Of a DNA stretch of 64,000 bases, positions 16,276 through 25,031 are shown in pieces. Position numbers and translations under genes: made by a program. Source of the DNA: Bacteroidetes bacterium HGW-Bacteroidetes-16 (GTDB lineage Bacteria; Bacteroidota; Bacteroidia; Bacteroidales; F082); assembly GCA_002840975.1 (NCBI GenBank), contig PHDN01000017.1:1-64000 (forward strand), read 5' to 3'. The notes under the pieces are model-generated. The model made no database searches. It worked only from the letters and a program-made list of their open reading frames with translations, and was not told the origin of the DNA. Each line of letters opens with the position of its first letter. Within the stretch, counting starts at the first letter, position 1.

Positions 16276-18963
16276 ATGATTATCAATAGCCAACAGCTCG
16301 TTTTTATATTCACTCTTTTTTTTCTAACTGCTTCTGCTCAATCGGTTTCTGTTAAAACATCCGAAACCATTGAAAGTAGAAATGGCCACAATTATTACCT
16401 GCATCAGGTGGACAAGGGCCAAACGGTTTATTCTATTGCCAAAGCATACCATGTTACTGTGGATGAAATTTATTTCGAAAACCCATCCGCGAAAAACGGG
16501 CTCAACATCGGACAGCAATTGCTTATCCCCACAGTTAACAAAGAAACACAACTGAATACCGAGGTAAAAACAACCAACTATGAGTTTTTTTACCACATTG
16601 CCTCCGCCAATGAAACTTTGAAGCACATCTCCACTATCTACGTAATCCCGGTGGAATATATACGCAAAGCCAATCCAACACTGCACGATCCCTTGCGCGA
16701 AGGCGAATATGTTAAGGTGCCCGTTGAAGAATCGTTTAATGCATTGGACGGCAAAACCAATGCGCAAAACAATGTTGTGACCACTCCTCCATACACGATT
16801 CCAATACCCGTGAAACGGCCTGAAAAAAAACAGGAGTCTGCTGTGGCCTCCAATCAACCTGTCCGGCAAAAACAAACTGAAACGCCAACGGCTAAAAATA
16901 CAACACAAAAGCCTGCTCCCCCTGCCAAAAACACCGGTTCTGAATTCGTTACTTTTGACCCCGGTATTCCGGTTATTGACGATTACCGACATGTCACCAT
17001 CATGGGTGAGACCACACAAAGTATCGCCGATAAATACGATATCCCCATTGATGTGCTAAAAGCCGCCAATCCAGGCTTGGGAAACACAGTGATAAAGGGT
17101 GACAGACTGCGGGTGCCTGACAAAACCAAATTGACAACACCTGAACCCAGGCTGGAACAACCTCAAATCGAGACACCAAATCTCACTGCCGTACAAGAGG
17201 AGGAAAAAAAGTTCCCTCCCACCGACACTACAAAAACTCAGGAGCCTGACATCGTTAAACATGTCGTAAAAAAGCAAGAAACACTCTACGGAATAGGTAG
17301 AGAGTACGGAGTAACGGTCAATGAAATACTGGCGGTAAACAAGGGACTTACCCCCAATATTTTAATAGGTCAGACGATCAACATACCAAAAAAAAAAATA
17401 AATAGGCAATTTATTGAGCACCGTGTAACTTCAAAAACCAAGTTAAAAAATATTGCCCGCTTGTATCAGGTTGACAAGAATGAACTCGAAGTGGCTAATC
17501 CTGCATTGGACAGATGGGTTTATTCGGGCCAAATCGTGAGAATCCCTGTTGGTGAATCTGCGTTGCTATTTACTTACCAACCGATTGAACCCAGACCAAT
17601 CCCGGATAAACCAGACGAAATCGACATCCCATTTTCGCCCGAGAAATCCAATGTTTGCTTAAAAAATCAACCTCATTTCAACCGCGTTTTTAAGCTGGCC
17701 TTGATGTTGCCTCTTTATTTGGAAGATATGGACAGCTTGAACATCGACCGTTTTCTGCAAGAGCAGCAAACCAGTTTTAAGCCGTTCCGGTTTATTGGAT
17801 TTTACGAAGGTGCTTTAATCGCTTTGGATTCATTAAAAAAACAAGGACTTCAGGTTGAGTTGTTCGTTTACGATGTGGATCAAAGTCTGTCGAAAGCAAC
17901 AAAAGTATTGAAACACCCCGAACTTCGCGAAATGGACTTGATCATCGGGCCCTTATTTCCCGAGTGTTTTCATCAGGTGGCACTATTTGCAGGAAATTTT
18001 AATATTCCCATCGTGAATCCACTGACATTTAGGGAAGAAACCGCACAAAACTATAAAACGGCCATCAAAGTGAAGCCAGGAATAGCTTCTCAGAATAAGC
18101 AGCTGGCAAGCTACCTGCACACTGCTTATCCCGATGCCAAAGTTTTTTTCATAACACAAAATGCTTACGAAGAGGCTGTTCAGGTTCAAAACATGATCAA
18201 TGCGCTGCGGGAGTCTAATCCCGACACTTACCGGGTAAGCAACACCGATTTATACAATCTGGCCGTGCGAATAGCCATGAACAAAGACCATTTTTCACCC
18301 GGTCAAACACCGCCTGTTTTTAAATTTGAAGGTCAAAACATATATCCTGACTTGCTCGAACAAATGCTTTCAGACAGTACCACCTTGCAAAACAGCCTGA
18401 CACGTGTGGAATATCAAAGCGATAACCTGGCGCCTTTGCTTAACAATGCTTCCGTGTTGCGGCCAAATGTAGTCGTCCTCTATGGAAATAAAAAATCGTT
18501 TGTCCTGGATGTGTTGAACCAGTTGAATGAAATTCGCGATACATTAAATATAAAACTCTTTGGTGTGCCTACATGGGAGCGACTTAGCGATTTAAATAAT
18601 ACACAATTAAGTAACCTGAACCTTACTTATTTTTCGTCCGGTTACACGGATTACGAATTGCCCGAAATCCAACATTTTATTTGGGAATTCCGTCAAAGGT
18701 ATAGTACTGAGCCCGATACCTATGCTTACCTGGGTTTCGACCTTACCTATTATTTCATGAATAACCTATTTTTGTTTGACGATCAGTTTTATGATTGTCT
18801 CGAAAACAATCCCATGCATATGTTACAATCCACCTATCACTTCGAACGCCAATATCAGAACTCTTTTGAAAATACTTTCTGGAATTTATTACAATACAAG
18901 AACTTAAATCAGTATAAAGTTCAAGATTCCATCGTTACTCCTTCAAACAATTTGGAAGAATGA
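16276..18963 (+). CDS. LysM-repeat protein fused to a periplasmic-binding-protein-like domain
   Basis: 895 residues. A signal peptide (to about residue 22, ending SAQ) is followed by five LysM modules at about 42-86, 106-149, 239-281, 329-371 and 381-424, each starting with H.V...ETL.SIA and ending with G..L.IP. A Pro/Thr/Lys-rich linker separates modules 2 and 3. Residues ~465-880 resemble a type 1 periplasmic binding fold (KLALMLPLYLED opening, LIIGPLFP, NIPIVNPLTF, YAYLGFDLTYYF). LysM binds peptidoglycan glycan chains, so this is probably a wall-bound periplasmic protein. The binding-fold ligand is unknown. The stop overlaps the next start (ATGA). Location close to guaA has been seen in other Bacteroidota genomes. 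Confidence 0.85.
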   Translation: MIINSQQLVFIFTLFFLTASAQSVSVKTSETIESRNGHNYYLHQVDKGQTVYSIAKAYHVTVDEIYFENPSAKNGLNIGQQLLIPTVNKETQLNTEVKTTNYEFFYHIASANETLKHISTIYVIPVEYIRKANPTLHDPLREGEYVKVPVEESFNALDGKTNAQNNVVTTPPYTIPIPVKRPEKKQESAVASNQPVRQKQTETPTAKNTTQKPAPPAKNTGSEFVTFDPGIPVIDDYRHVTIMGETTQSIADKYDIPIDVLKAANPGLGNTVIKGDRLRVPDKTKLTTPEPRLEQPQIETPNLTAVQEEEKKFPPTDTTKTQEPDIVKHVVKKQETLYGIGREYGVTVNEILAVNKGLTPNILIGQTINIPKKKINRQFIEHRVTSKTKLKNIARLYQVDKNELEVANPALDRWVYSGQIVRIPVGESALLFTYQPIEPRPIPDKPDEIDIPFSPEKSNVCLKNQPHFNRVFKLALMLPLYLEDMDSLNIDRFLQEQQTSFKPFRFIGFYEGALIALDSLKKQGLQVELFVYDVDQSLSKATKVLKHPELREMDLIIGPLFPECFHQVALFAGNFNIPIVNPLTFREETAQNYKTAIKVKPGIASQNKQLASYLHTAYPDAKVFFITQNAYEEAVQVQNMINALRESNPDTYRVSNTDLYNLAVRIAMNKDHFSPGQTPPVFKFEGQNIYPDLLEQMLSDSTTLQNSLTRVEYQSDNLAPLLNNASVLRPNVVVLYGNKKSFVLDVLNQLNEIRDTLNIKLFGVPTWERLSDLNNTQLSNLNLTYFSSGYTDYELPEIQHFIWEFRQRYSTEPDTYAYLGFDLTYYFMNNLFLFDDQFYDCLENNPMHMLQSTYHFERQYQNSFENTFWNLLQYKNLNQYKVQDSIVTPSNNLEE

Positions 18964-19610
18964 AAACCATCAGCCAACTTTTCCCGGTTGCGTTAATGAC
19001 TCTGTTTTTTTTTGGTTGTGGCCCGGAGTTAAAAAAAAACTATTGGGAAAATGGCAACACCCGTTCTATTCTCGAATACAAGGGTGAAATGCTGAATGGC
19101 ACAGCAACCTGGTATTTTGAAAATGGAAACAAAGAACAGGAAGTCACCTACCTTAACAATGAACTTAATGGCCCCATGATTCGCTGGTATTCCAATGGAA
19201 TGGTTGAAACAACAACTATTTATGTGCTTGGAAACCTGGAAGGAAAAGCGCTTACTTACAATGAAAAGGGACGATTGATTTCAGAAGAGAACTACCTCCG
19301 CGACACCCTGAATGGCAGCTTCGCTATTTGGTATGATGATGGCACCTATAAAATAAAAGGACAATACGACATGGGGTTGTTCAACGGCCAATGGACGTAT
19401 TATGATGTATTGGGCAGCATCATTGGCGTTGGGAATTATGTTAAAGGTACCGGAATGCAAAAAGCCTGGTGGCCAAATGGAAAATTAAAAAGGGAAATTC
19501 CCTATGTGAACAACCTGAAGGAAGGAGTCGAACGCTGGTTTTATGAAAACGGAGATTTGGAAAACACCATTTATTATCGCGATGGAACAAGAATAGAAAA
19601 CCCCGAATAG
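18960..19610 (+). CDS. YwqK/MORN-like repeat lipoprotein
   Basis: 216 residues. A signal with lipobox (LFFFGC) suggests a lipoprotein. The rest is made of MORN-variant repeats, seen as recurring YWENGNTRS, WYFENGNKEQEVTYLNNELNG, WYSNGMVE, WYDDGTYKIKGQYD and WWPNGKLKREIPY. Database families label such proteins 'YwqK family antitoxin', but no toxin is visible here and a structural or binding role at the envelope is just as likely. Its start overlaps the LysM gene's stop by ATGA, so the two are translationally coupled. The terminator hairpin includes its last codons. Confidence 0.82.
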   Translation: MKTISQLFPVALMTLFFFGCGPELKKNYWENGNTRSILEYKGEMLNGTATWYFENGNKEQEVTYLNNELNGPMIRWYSNGMVETTTIYVLGNLEGKALTYNEKGRLISEENYLRDTLNGSFAIWYDDGTYKIKGQYDMGLFNGQWTYYDVLGSIIGVGNYVKGTGMQKAWWPNGKLKREIPYVNNLKEGVERWFYENGDLENTIYYRDGTRIENPE

Positions 19611-19632
19611 AGTTTTCCATTCGGGGTTTATC
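19597..19632. terminator. Bidirectional terminator between convergent genes
   Basis: AAAACCCCGAAT and ATTCGGGGTTT form a strong stem with short A and T tracts on either side. It begins inside the final codons of the YwqK-like gene and sits about 40 bp before the end of the convergent M56 gene, so it may serve both. Confidence 0.7.
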
Positions 19633-19670
19633 AACTAATATTTTAGTTAATTAAGGCAAAAAAATTCACA

Positions 19671-21230
19671 CTAGTTCAGTGCAAATTTTATGGGAATATT
19701 GTAGCTAACCCTAACGGCTTCACCGTTTTGCATTCCCGGTTTCCATTTGGGCATTGAGCTAATCACCCGAACGGCCTCCTCGTCACATCCACTGCCGATT
19801 CCACGCAAAACATTCACATTTGTTACCGATCCGTCCTTTTCAATAATAAAATTGATAAACACGCGACCCGAAATGGTGTCGTTTTTAGCCTGCTGAGGAT
19901 AAGTGATATTAGACGACAAAAAACTCATCATAGCATTCATTCCACCAGGATATTCAGGCATTGAATCGACCACTGTATATGCCTCCTCTTTTGTGTTGTA
20001 ATCTTTTGCCGGATCCGAGTAGTTGTTACCGGTCATGCGTTTATCACCGGCAGTAAATACATAGGAGAAATAATCTATTCCGGGTGTAATGTACCAGTCG
20101 GTTTTGTAATCTCCGGATCCCATTCGTGTATCAAATAAAGTGGCAAGTAACTCATTCTTCTTGTTGAAGATTTCAAGTTTGCAAGACTGTTCTTTACCTA
20201 ATCGTGCAATGAAGTCAGCTTTTCGTTCATTCATATTAAACCCGAAAAACAAATTGACGCTATCCTCCGGTAATTGTGGAGTTTCGGGAGTATCAATTTT
20301 CACTACATTCTCAGGCAGAGTAACCTGTTTGGCAGCATCCGAACAGGCAACCAAAGCCAACGCAGATCCAATAAAAATCCACAGCAGCTTGGCTACCATC
20401 CTAACGGGATTTTTAACATTTTTCATCATAAATAACCTCCTTTTTAAAAGTGAATAACTAAAATTATGTGTAAGCAATTGATTTTCTACAATTGAAGAGT
20501 AGTTGATCAACAACATCCGGTAATAGCCGGCATCGGGATGCAGCATCAACACGGCATCATCTGCCATAAACTCATGGTTCTCGCGCATGTTGCTTTTCAA
20601 AAGAAAACTAAACGGATTGAACCAGAAAACCACGGTAACCATCTCAGCGAAAAGCATATCCAGCGAATGCAACTGAAGGGCATGTTGCTGCTCGTGCTCG
20701 ATGATCTGTTGGCTCGCATTGGGTGAATTGAGTACTTCACGGCTGATAAATACATAATGAAAGAAAGAAAAAATCGGGCTCTCATAAGGCATGATGACAA
20801 AGGTAAGTCCTGAATGTTGCTGCTTTTCACTCATTGTGATAACACGAGCCAGCCGGATCAGCCTCAAAGCCAGTTTTAGAATTCCAACCAGCAAGCCAAG
20901 TAAATAAATGAGTGAAATCCAGCTTACCCAATGTATTGAAGTCAAGGCATTTATTCGATTTCCATCAGCAAAAATTGTGACTTCACTTAAAAGAATTTCA
21001 TTCACGGTTTTCATCGGATACTGCACAGTGGCCATGGCCGGGATACTTCCGAACAACTTATCTATATTAATAGGTATCAACGGCAGGAAAATTGCAGCTA
21101 CAAGCGTGGCAAGCAGGTATACCCGATTAAAAGAAAAGTATCCCTCTTTTTGATATACAAACGTGTAAATCAGGTACCCAATGAGCATCACCGCTGATGA
21201 CTGAATAAAATAAGTAACCGCCTGGTTCAT
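19671..21230 (-). CDS. M56 family (BlaR1-like) metallopeptidase with C-terminal TonB domain
   Basis: 519 residues from the ATG at 21230. A longer start at 21275 would overlap blaI; the 21230 start leaves a 10-bp gap and begins MNQAVTYFIQSSAVML. The N-terminal half is a multi-pass membrane protease with the zinc motif HEQQH (H179, E180, H183) and the NPFSFLLKSNMRENHEFMADD stretch (key: NPF and the NHE..AD ligands) of BlaR1/MecR1. Another membrane segment near ~285-305 is followed by a periplasmic part and a TonB C-terminal domain over the last ~95 residues (EYPGGMNAMM, SGRVFINFIIEKDG, WKPGMQNGEAV). It probably senses an envelope signal and relieves BlaI repression. A TonB ending instead of a penicillin-binding sensor is typical of Bacteroidota, so its ligand is unknown. 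Confidence 0.87.
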   Translation of the reverse strand: MNQAVTYFIQSSAVMLIGYLIYTFVYQKEGYFSFNRVYLLATLVAAIFLPLIPINIDKLFGSIPAMATVQYPMKTVNEILLSEVTIFADGNRINALTSIHWVSWISLIYLLGLLVGILKLALRLIRLARVITMSEKQQHSGLTFVIMPYESPIFSFFHYVFISREVLNSPNASQQIIEHEQQHALQLHSLDMLFAEMVTVVFWFNPFSFLLKSNMRENHEFMADDAVLMLHPDAGYYRMLLINYSSIVENQLLTHNFSYSLLKRRLFMMKNVKNPVRMVAKLLWIFIGSALALVACSDAAKQVTLPENVVKIDTPETPQLPEDSVNLFFGFNMNERKADFIARLGKEQSCKLEIFNKKNELLATLFDTRMGSGDYKTDWYITPGIDYFSYVFTAGDKRMTGNNYSDPAKDYNTKEEAYTVVDSMPEYPGGMNAMMSFLSSNITYPQQAKNDTISGRVFINFIIEKDGSVTNVNVLRGIGSGCDEEAVRVISSMPKWKPGMQNGEAVRVSYNIPIKFALN

Positions 21231-21240
21231 TGCTAAAATA

Positions 21241-21618
21241 TTAACGATTTGATTTACGCTCAATCTCAGATTCAATCAAGTCCTTCATTTCCTCAAGTTC
21301 GTTGATAGACAGGTTTTGCTCACTGGTAAAAAACGATGCCAGCGATTGGTAGGAATTTTCAAAATAATTTTTTAAAATTTCTTTAAAAAATGTTTTGCGG
21401 TAGGTCATTTTCTCTATCAAAGGAAAATATTCATGTGCCTTGCCATAGGCAACGTATCCCACGAACCCCTTCCGTTCGAGTATGCGTACAATGGTAGAGA
21501 CCGTGTTGTAGGCTGGTTTGGGGTTGGGCAGCCGGTCGATCATGTCGCGTACATAGGCTTTCTTCAAGTCCCATAGGACCTGCATCACCTGTTCCTCGGC
21601 TTTTGTTAATTGTTTCAT
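21241..21618 (-). CDS. BlaI/MecI family transcriptional repressor
   Basis: 125 residues. It has the BlaI/MecI/CopY winged-helix at about 1-75, beginning LTKAEEQVMQVLWDLKKAYVRDMI and containing the PKPAYNTVSTIVRILERKGFV recognition region (key: the TVSTIVR helix). The C-terminal helical part (about 80-125) drives dimerisation and carries the segment that the cognate protease usually cuts. The M56 protease gene follows in the same operon. Two copies of a 6-4-6 inverted repeat lie upstream and are the obvious operators, implying autorepression released by proteolysis. The regulon beyond this pair is unknown. Confidence 0.93.
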   Translation of the reverse strand: MKQLTKAEEQVMQVLWDLKKAYVRDMIDRLPNPKPAYNTVSTIVRILERKGFVGYVAYGKAHEYFPLIEKMTYRKTFFKEILKNYFENSYQSLASFFTSEQNLSINELEEMKDLIESEIERKSNR

Positions 21619-21640
21619 ACGTTACAAATCTTTCTTATAT

Positions 21641-21656
21641 AACTAACTTATTAGTT
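21641..21656. promoter_or_regulatory. BlaI operator candidate 1
   Basis: AACTAA-CTTA-TTAGTT is a perfect 6-4-6 inverted repeat (7-4-7 with flanking T/A), centred about 30 bp upstream of the blaI start. The same arms and spacing recur at 21702-21717. Confidence 0.7.
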
Positions 21657-21701
21657 AATTATTGCAAAGAAAATGAAAGATTTAATACAAAATTATAAAA
21701 C

Positions 21702-21717
21702 AACTAATTTTTTAGTT
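21702..21717. promoter_or_regulatory. BlaI operator candidate 2
   Basis: AACTAA-TTTT-TTAGTT repeats the arms and 4-bp spacing of operator 1, 61 bp further upstream. A pair about six helical turns apart fits cooperative binding of repressor dimers. Confidence 0.7.
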
Positions 21718-21823
21718 ATACAATCGTTGCCGGATACCGCAACCCCTTGAAAACATTACTATTTAGACAGCGTAAAAAAGAGACTATTTTTCACATAAAA
21801 CATCAACCGATCGAAATTAGTTC

Positions 21824-21831
21824 TAATTTTG
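21824..21831 (+). promoter_or_regulatory. -7 box of gdhA
   Basis: TAATTTTG matches the TAnnTTTG consensus, 64 bp before the gdhA ATG. No good -33 element is evident at 19-21 bp. Confidence 0.4.
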
Positions 21832-21895
21832 CTTTGTTAAAAAAATAACAACACAGTTAAAAACAACTGATTTTTAAAGTAAAATTTTTACTGCT

Positions 21896-23233
21896 ATGGA
21901 TCTTAATAAAATAATGAATGATCTGGAAAAAAAGCATCCAGGTGAAGTGGAATACCATCAGGCCGTTCGCGAAGTGCTTGAATCAATTGAGGATGTGGTA
22001 AACGAAAATCCGCAGTTTGAAACTGCCGGGATTATCGAACGCATTATTGAGCCCGACCGCATTCTTTCTTTCAAAGTTACCTGGGTTGACGACAAAGGCA
22101 AGGTAAATGTAAACCTGGGATACAGAATCCAGTTTAACAACGCCATTGGACCTTACAAAGGTGGTTTACGTTTCCACCCCAGTGTTAATCTCAGTATCCT
22201 GAAATTCCTGGGCTTTGAGCAGATCTTCAAAAACTCACTAACAACCCTGCCCATGGGCGGTGGTAAAGGCGGTTCCGATTTCAATCCAAAAGGCAAATCA
22301 GACGGCGAAATCATGCGTTTCTGCCAGGCCTTTATGATGGAATTGTGGCAATTAATCGGACCCGAAACAGATGTTCCTGCCGGCGATATTGGTGTTGGTG
22401 GCAAAGAAATCGGATACATGTACGGTATGTATAAAAAACTGCGCCGTGAAAACACCGGTATTTTAACCGGAAAAGGAACCAATTGGGGTGGAAGCCTCGT
22501 TCGTCCGGAAGCTACCGGGTTTGGAGCTGTATATTTTGCACAGGAAATGCTGGCTACCAAAGGCACCACATTTGAAGGAAAAAATGTTGCCATCTCCGGA
22601 TTTGGTAATGTAGCCTGGGGTGCCGCCACCAAAGTAACCGAATTGGGTGGAAGAGTGGTAACTATTTCAGGTCCTGACGGATACATCTATGATCCAAATG
22701 GAATCAGTGGTGATAAAATTGAGTATATGCTCGAACTGCGCGCTTCCAACCAGGACATCGTTGCTCCTTATGCCGTTGAATTCCCCGGAGCTACCTTCAA
22801 CGAAGGAAAACGGCCATGGGAAGTTAAAGTGGATGTGGCCCTGCCATGTGCAACCCAAAACGAATTAAATGGTGAAGATGCTCAGAAACTCATTGACAAT
22901 GGATGTATCTGTGTTGCTGAAGGTGCCAACATGCCTTCAACACCCGAAGCCATGCATTTGTTCCTGAAGAATAACATACTATTCGGACCCGCAAAAGCAG
23001 TCAACGCCGGTGGTGTTGCTACTTCTGGTCTCGAAATGTCGCAAAACGCCATGAAACTGGCCTGGCCGGCAGAAGAGGTGGATGCCAAATTGCATCAGAT
23101 TATGCGCAACATCCATGCAGCTTGTGTAAAACATGGCACCAAAGCCGATGGCAACGTAGATTACGTAAAAGGAGCCAACATTGCCGGTTTCTTAAAAGTA
23201 GCCAACTCGATGCTCGACCAAGGCATTATGTAG
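21896..23233 (+). CDS. gdhA: NADP-type glutamate dehydrogenase
   Basis: 445 residues, the usual length for hexameric bacterial GDH. It makes glutamate from 2-oxoglutarate and ammonia (or the reverse). The Elfv dimerisation/catalytic domain at ~55-185 includes YKGGLRFHPSVN and PMGGGKGGSDF with the catalytic Lys, then PAGDIGVGG. The Rossmann domain (~200-440) contains the GFGNVAWGAA nucleotide loop and ends with GANIAGFLKVANSMLDQG. The class (short, hexameric, usually NADP-dependent) is clear; cofactor choice is inferred from this class. A strong terminator follows, so the gene is monocistronic. Confidence 0.96.
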   Translation: MDLNKIMNDLEKKHPGEVEYHQAVREVLESIEDVVNENPQFETAGIIERIIEPDRILSFKVTWVDDKGKVNVNLGYRIQFNNAIGPYKGGLRFHPSVNLSILKFLGFEQIFKNSLTTLPMGGGKGGSDFNPKGKSDGEIMRFCQAFMMELWQLIGPETDVPAGDIGVGGKEIGYMYGMYKKLRRENTGILTGKGTNWGGSLVRPEATGFGAVYFAQEMLATKGTTFEGKNVAISGFGNVAWGAATKVTELGGRVVTISGPDGYIYDPNGISGDKIEYMLELRASNQDIVAPYAVEFPGATFNEGKRPWEVKVDVALPCATQNELNGEDAQKLIDNGCICVAEGANMPSTPEAMHLFLKNNILFGPAKAVNAGGVATSGLEMSQNAMKLAWPAEEVDAKLHQIMRNIHAACVKHGTKADGNVDYVKGANIAGFLKVANSMLDQGIM

Positions 23234-23254
23234 CCCTATAAGTTTAAATTGTTG

Positions 23255-23290
23255 AAAAAAGCCTCTCCAAAGACGAAGAGGCTTTTTTTT
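23255..23290 (+). terminator. Rho-independent terminator of gdhA
   Basis: AAAAAGCCTCT and AGAGGCTTTTT form a stem of about 11 bp with a 10-nt loop and an eight-T tract. Confidence 0.9.
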
Positions 23291-23331
23291 ATTTAAGTAA
23301 TGAAGAAAACATCATAGAGTGAAGAATATAA

Positions 23332-23362
23332 ATTGGTACACTCGAAAATTTCCCTATTTTTG
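23332..23362 (+). promoter_or_regulatory. Promoter of the POT transporter gene
   Basis: ATTG at 23332-23335 and TATTTTTG at 23355-23362, 19 bp apart, match the Bacteroidota consensus. The leader would be about 35 nt. Confidence 0.75.
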
Positions 23363-23403
23363 TCCGTCTTGGAAAAAAAATTGTTACACCTAATCTATTA
23401 ATT

Positions 23404-24924
23404 ATGTTTAAAGGACACCCGAAAGGACTTATTCCTGCCGCACTTGCCAACATGGGAGAGCGTTTTGGATTTTACACCATGATGGCTATTTTAGTGCTGT
23501 TTTTGCAAGCTAAATTTGGCTTGACTGGAACACACGCTGGAATAATTTATGGTACATTTTATTTCTCAATTTATATCCTTGCACTTGTTGGAGGTATTAT
23601 TGCTGATAGAATACAAAACTTTAAAGGAACCATTTTAGTTGGTTTAATCATGATGGCAGCAGGATACCTGATACTGGCCATTCCAACACCAACACCAGTT
23701 TCAAGCCTACCCTTTTTCCTTACTATCACGATCGTGGGTCTGTTTGTTATCGCCTTTGGTAATGGACTCTTCAAGGGAAATTTACAGGCGTTGGTTGGTC
23801 AGATGTACGACAACGAAAAATATGACAAATTAAGAGATTCAGGCTTCTCCCTTTTTTATGCATTTATTAATGTAGGTGCTATATTTGCCCCATTGGCCGC
23901 TGTAGGTATCAGAAACTGGTGGTTGGAAAAAAACAATCTTCATTACGATGCTACCTTACCAGAACAATGTCATACCTATCTCTCAGGAGCAATGTCGCCG
24001 GAAGCAGTTGGCAGATATCAGGTATATGCGGATAAAGCAGTCGGAAGTACGGTCACTGACCTCATTTCTTTTTCAAATGAATACTTAAACATATTCAATA
24101 CCGGTTTCCATTATGCATTTGGTATCGCCATTATTGCCATGGCCATTTCGTTGACCATTTTTTTGAAAAACAAAAAGAACTTTCCAAATCCAAAATCGAA
24201 ATCATCAGGTATAGAGATTACGGGTGAAATCAAAATGGAAGCCAAAGAAGTTGCACAACGCATGTATGCATTACTTGCCGTATTTGGTGTTGTTATTTTC
24301 TTCTGGTTCTCATTCCATCAAAATGGATTAACACTTACTTTTTTTGCCAGAGATTATACGGTACTAAAAGTGGGAACGTATAGCTTTTCAGCAGAAATTT
24401 TTCAATCCATGAATCCATTTTTTGTGGTGTTCTTAACTCCGATTGTAGTTGGTTTATTTGGCTGGTTGCGTGCCAGAAACATGGAACCTTCAACTCCAAA
24501 GAAAATTGCCATTGGTATGGGAATTGCTTCTTTAGCCTTTGTAGTAATGACCATCGGATCAATCGGGCTTCCTAATTTCTCAACCATCAGCACTGCCACC
24601 GGTGGTATTCCTTTAGATGATGTACACCGCGTTTCTCCATACTTGCTGTTGGGAACCTATTTTATACTAACGGTCGCTGAATTGTTTATCAGTCCTATGG
24701 GAATTTCCTTCGTTTCAAAAGTAGCCCCACCTCAATACCAGGGAATGATGCAAGGGGGTTGGCTTGGAGCAACGGCTTTGGGTAATGGGTTGTTGTTTAT
24801 TGGTGCCATTCTTTATGATACAATTCCAATCTGGATGACATGGAGTATCTTTGTAATTGCAACTGCTATCTCCATGTTTACAATTATGTTTATGGTTAAA
24901 TGGCTTGAAAGAGTAGCGAAATAA
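23404..24924 (+). CDS. POT (proton-dependent oligopeptide) family MFS transporter
   Basis: 506 residues with about 12-14 membrane helices. The POT signature is present: MGERFGFYTMMAILVLF (ERF proton-coupling motif) and GGIIADR in the loop after helix 2. A second landmark is GNGLFKGNLQALVGQMYD. It imports di- or tripeptides with protons across the inner membrane. A longer loop around residues 170-225 separates helices in the first half, as seen in many Bacteroidota members. The gene has its own consensus promoter and a strong terminator. Substrate range cannot be read; the family is certain. Confidence 0.93.
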   Translation: MFKGHPKGLIPAALANMGERFGFYTMMAILVLFLQAKFGLTGTHAGIIYGTFYFSIYILALVGGIIADRIQNFKGTILVGLIMMAAGYLILAIPTPTPVSSLPFFLTITIVGLFVIAFGNGLFKGNLQALVGQMYDNEKYDKLRDSGFSLFYAFINVGAIFAPLAAVGIRNWWLEKNNLHYDATLPEQCHTYLSGAMSPEAVGRYQVYADKAVGSTVTDLISFSNEYLNIFNTGFHYAFGIAIIAMAISLTIFLKNKKNFPNPKSKSSGIEITGEIKMEAKEVAQRMYALLAVFGVVIFFWFSFHQNGLTLTFFARDYTVLKVGTYSFSAEIFQSMNPFFVVFLTPIVVGLFGWLRARNMEPSTPKKIAIGMGIASLAFVVMTIGSIGLPNFSTISTATGGIPLDDVHRVSPYLLLGTYFILTVAELFISPMGISFVSKVAPPQYQGMMQGGWLGATALGNGLLFIGAILYDTIPIWMTWSIFVIATAISMFTIMFMVKWLERVAK

Positions 24925-24956
24925 CTTAAAAAATTTTGGAGCAGGTAACTGCTTCT

Positions 24957-24992
24957 TGAAAGGGATGAATTTTATCAATTCATCCCTTTTTC
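24957..24992 (+). terminator. Rho-independent terminator after the POT gene
   Basis: AAAGGGATGAATT and AATTCATCCCTTT pair perfectly around a 5-nt loop and are followed by T residues. Confidence 0.9.
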
Positions 24993-25031
24993 AATTTAAG
25001 TACCTTTGCGCATGACAACCGATTACCAGAT

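Noticed and set aside
16324-17019. 231-codon minus-strand frame opposite the LysM gene
   Set aside because: It is antisense to a well-supported gene with clear LysM motifs; composition is typical of a shadow frame.
22153-22686. 177-codon minus-strand frame opposite gdhA
   Set aside because: It is antisense to the catalytic region of glutamate dehydrogenase and is Pro/Ser-rich as expected for a shadow.
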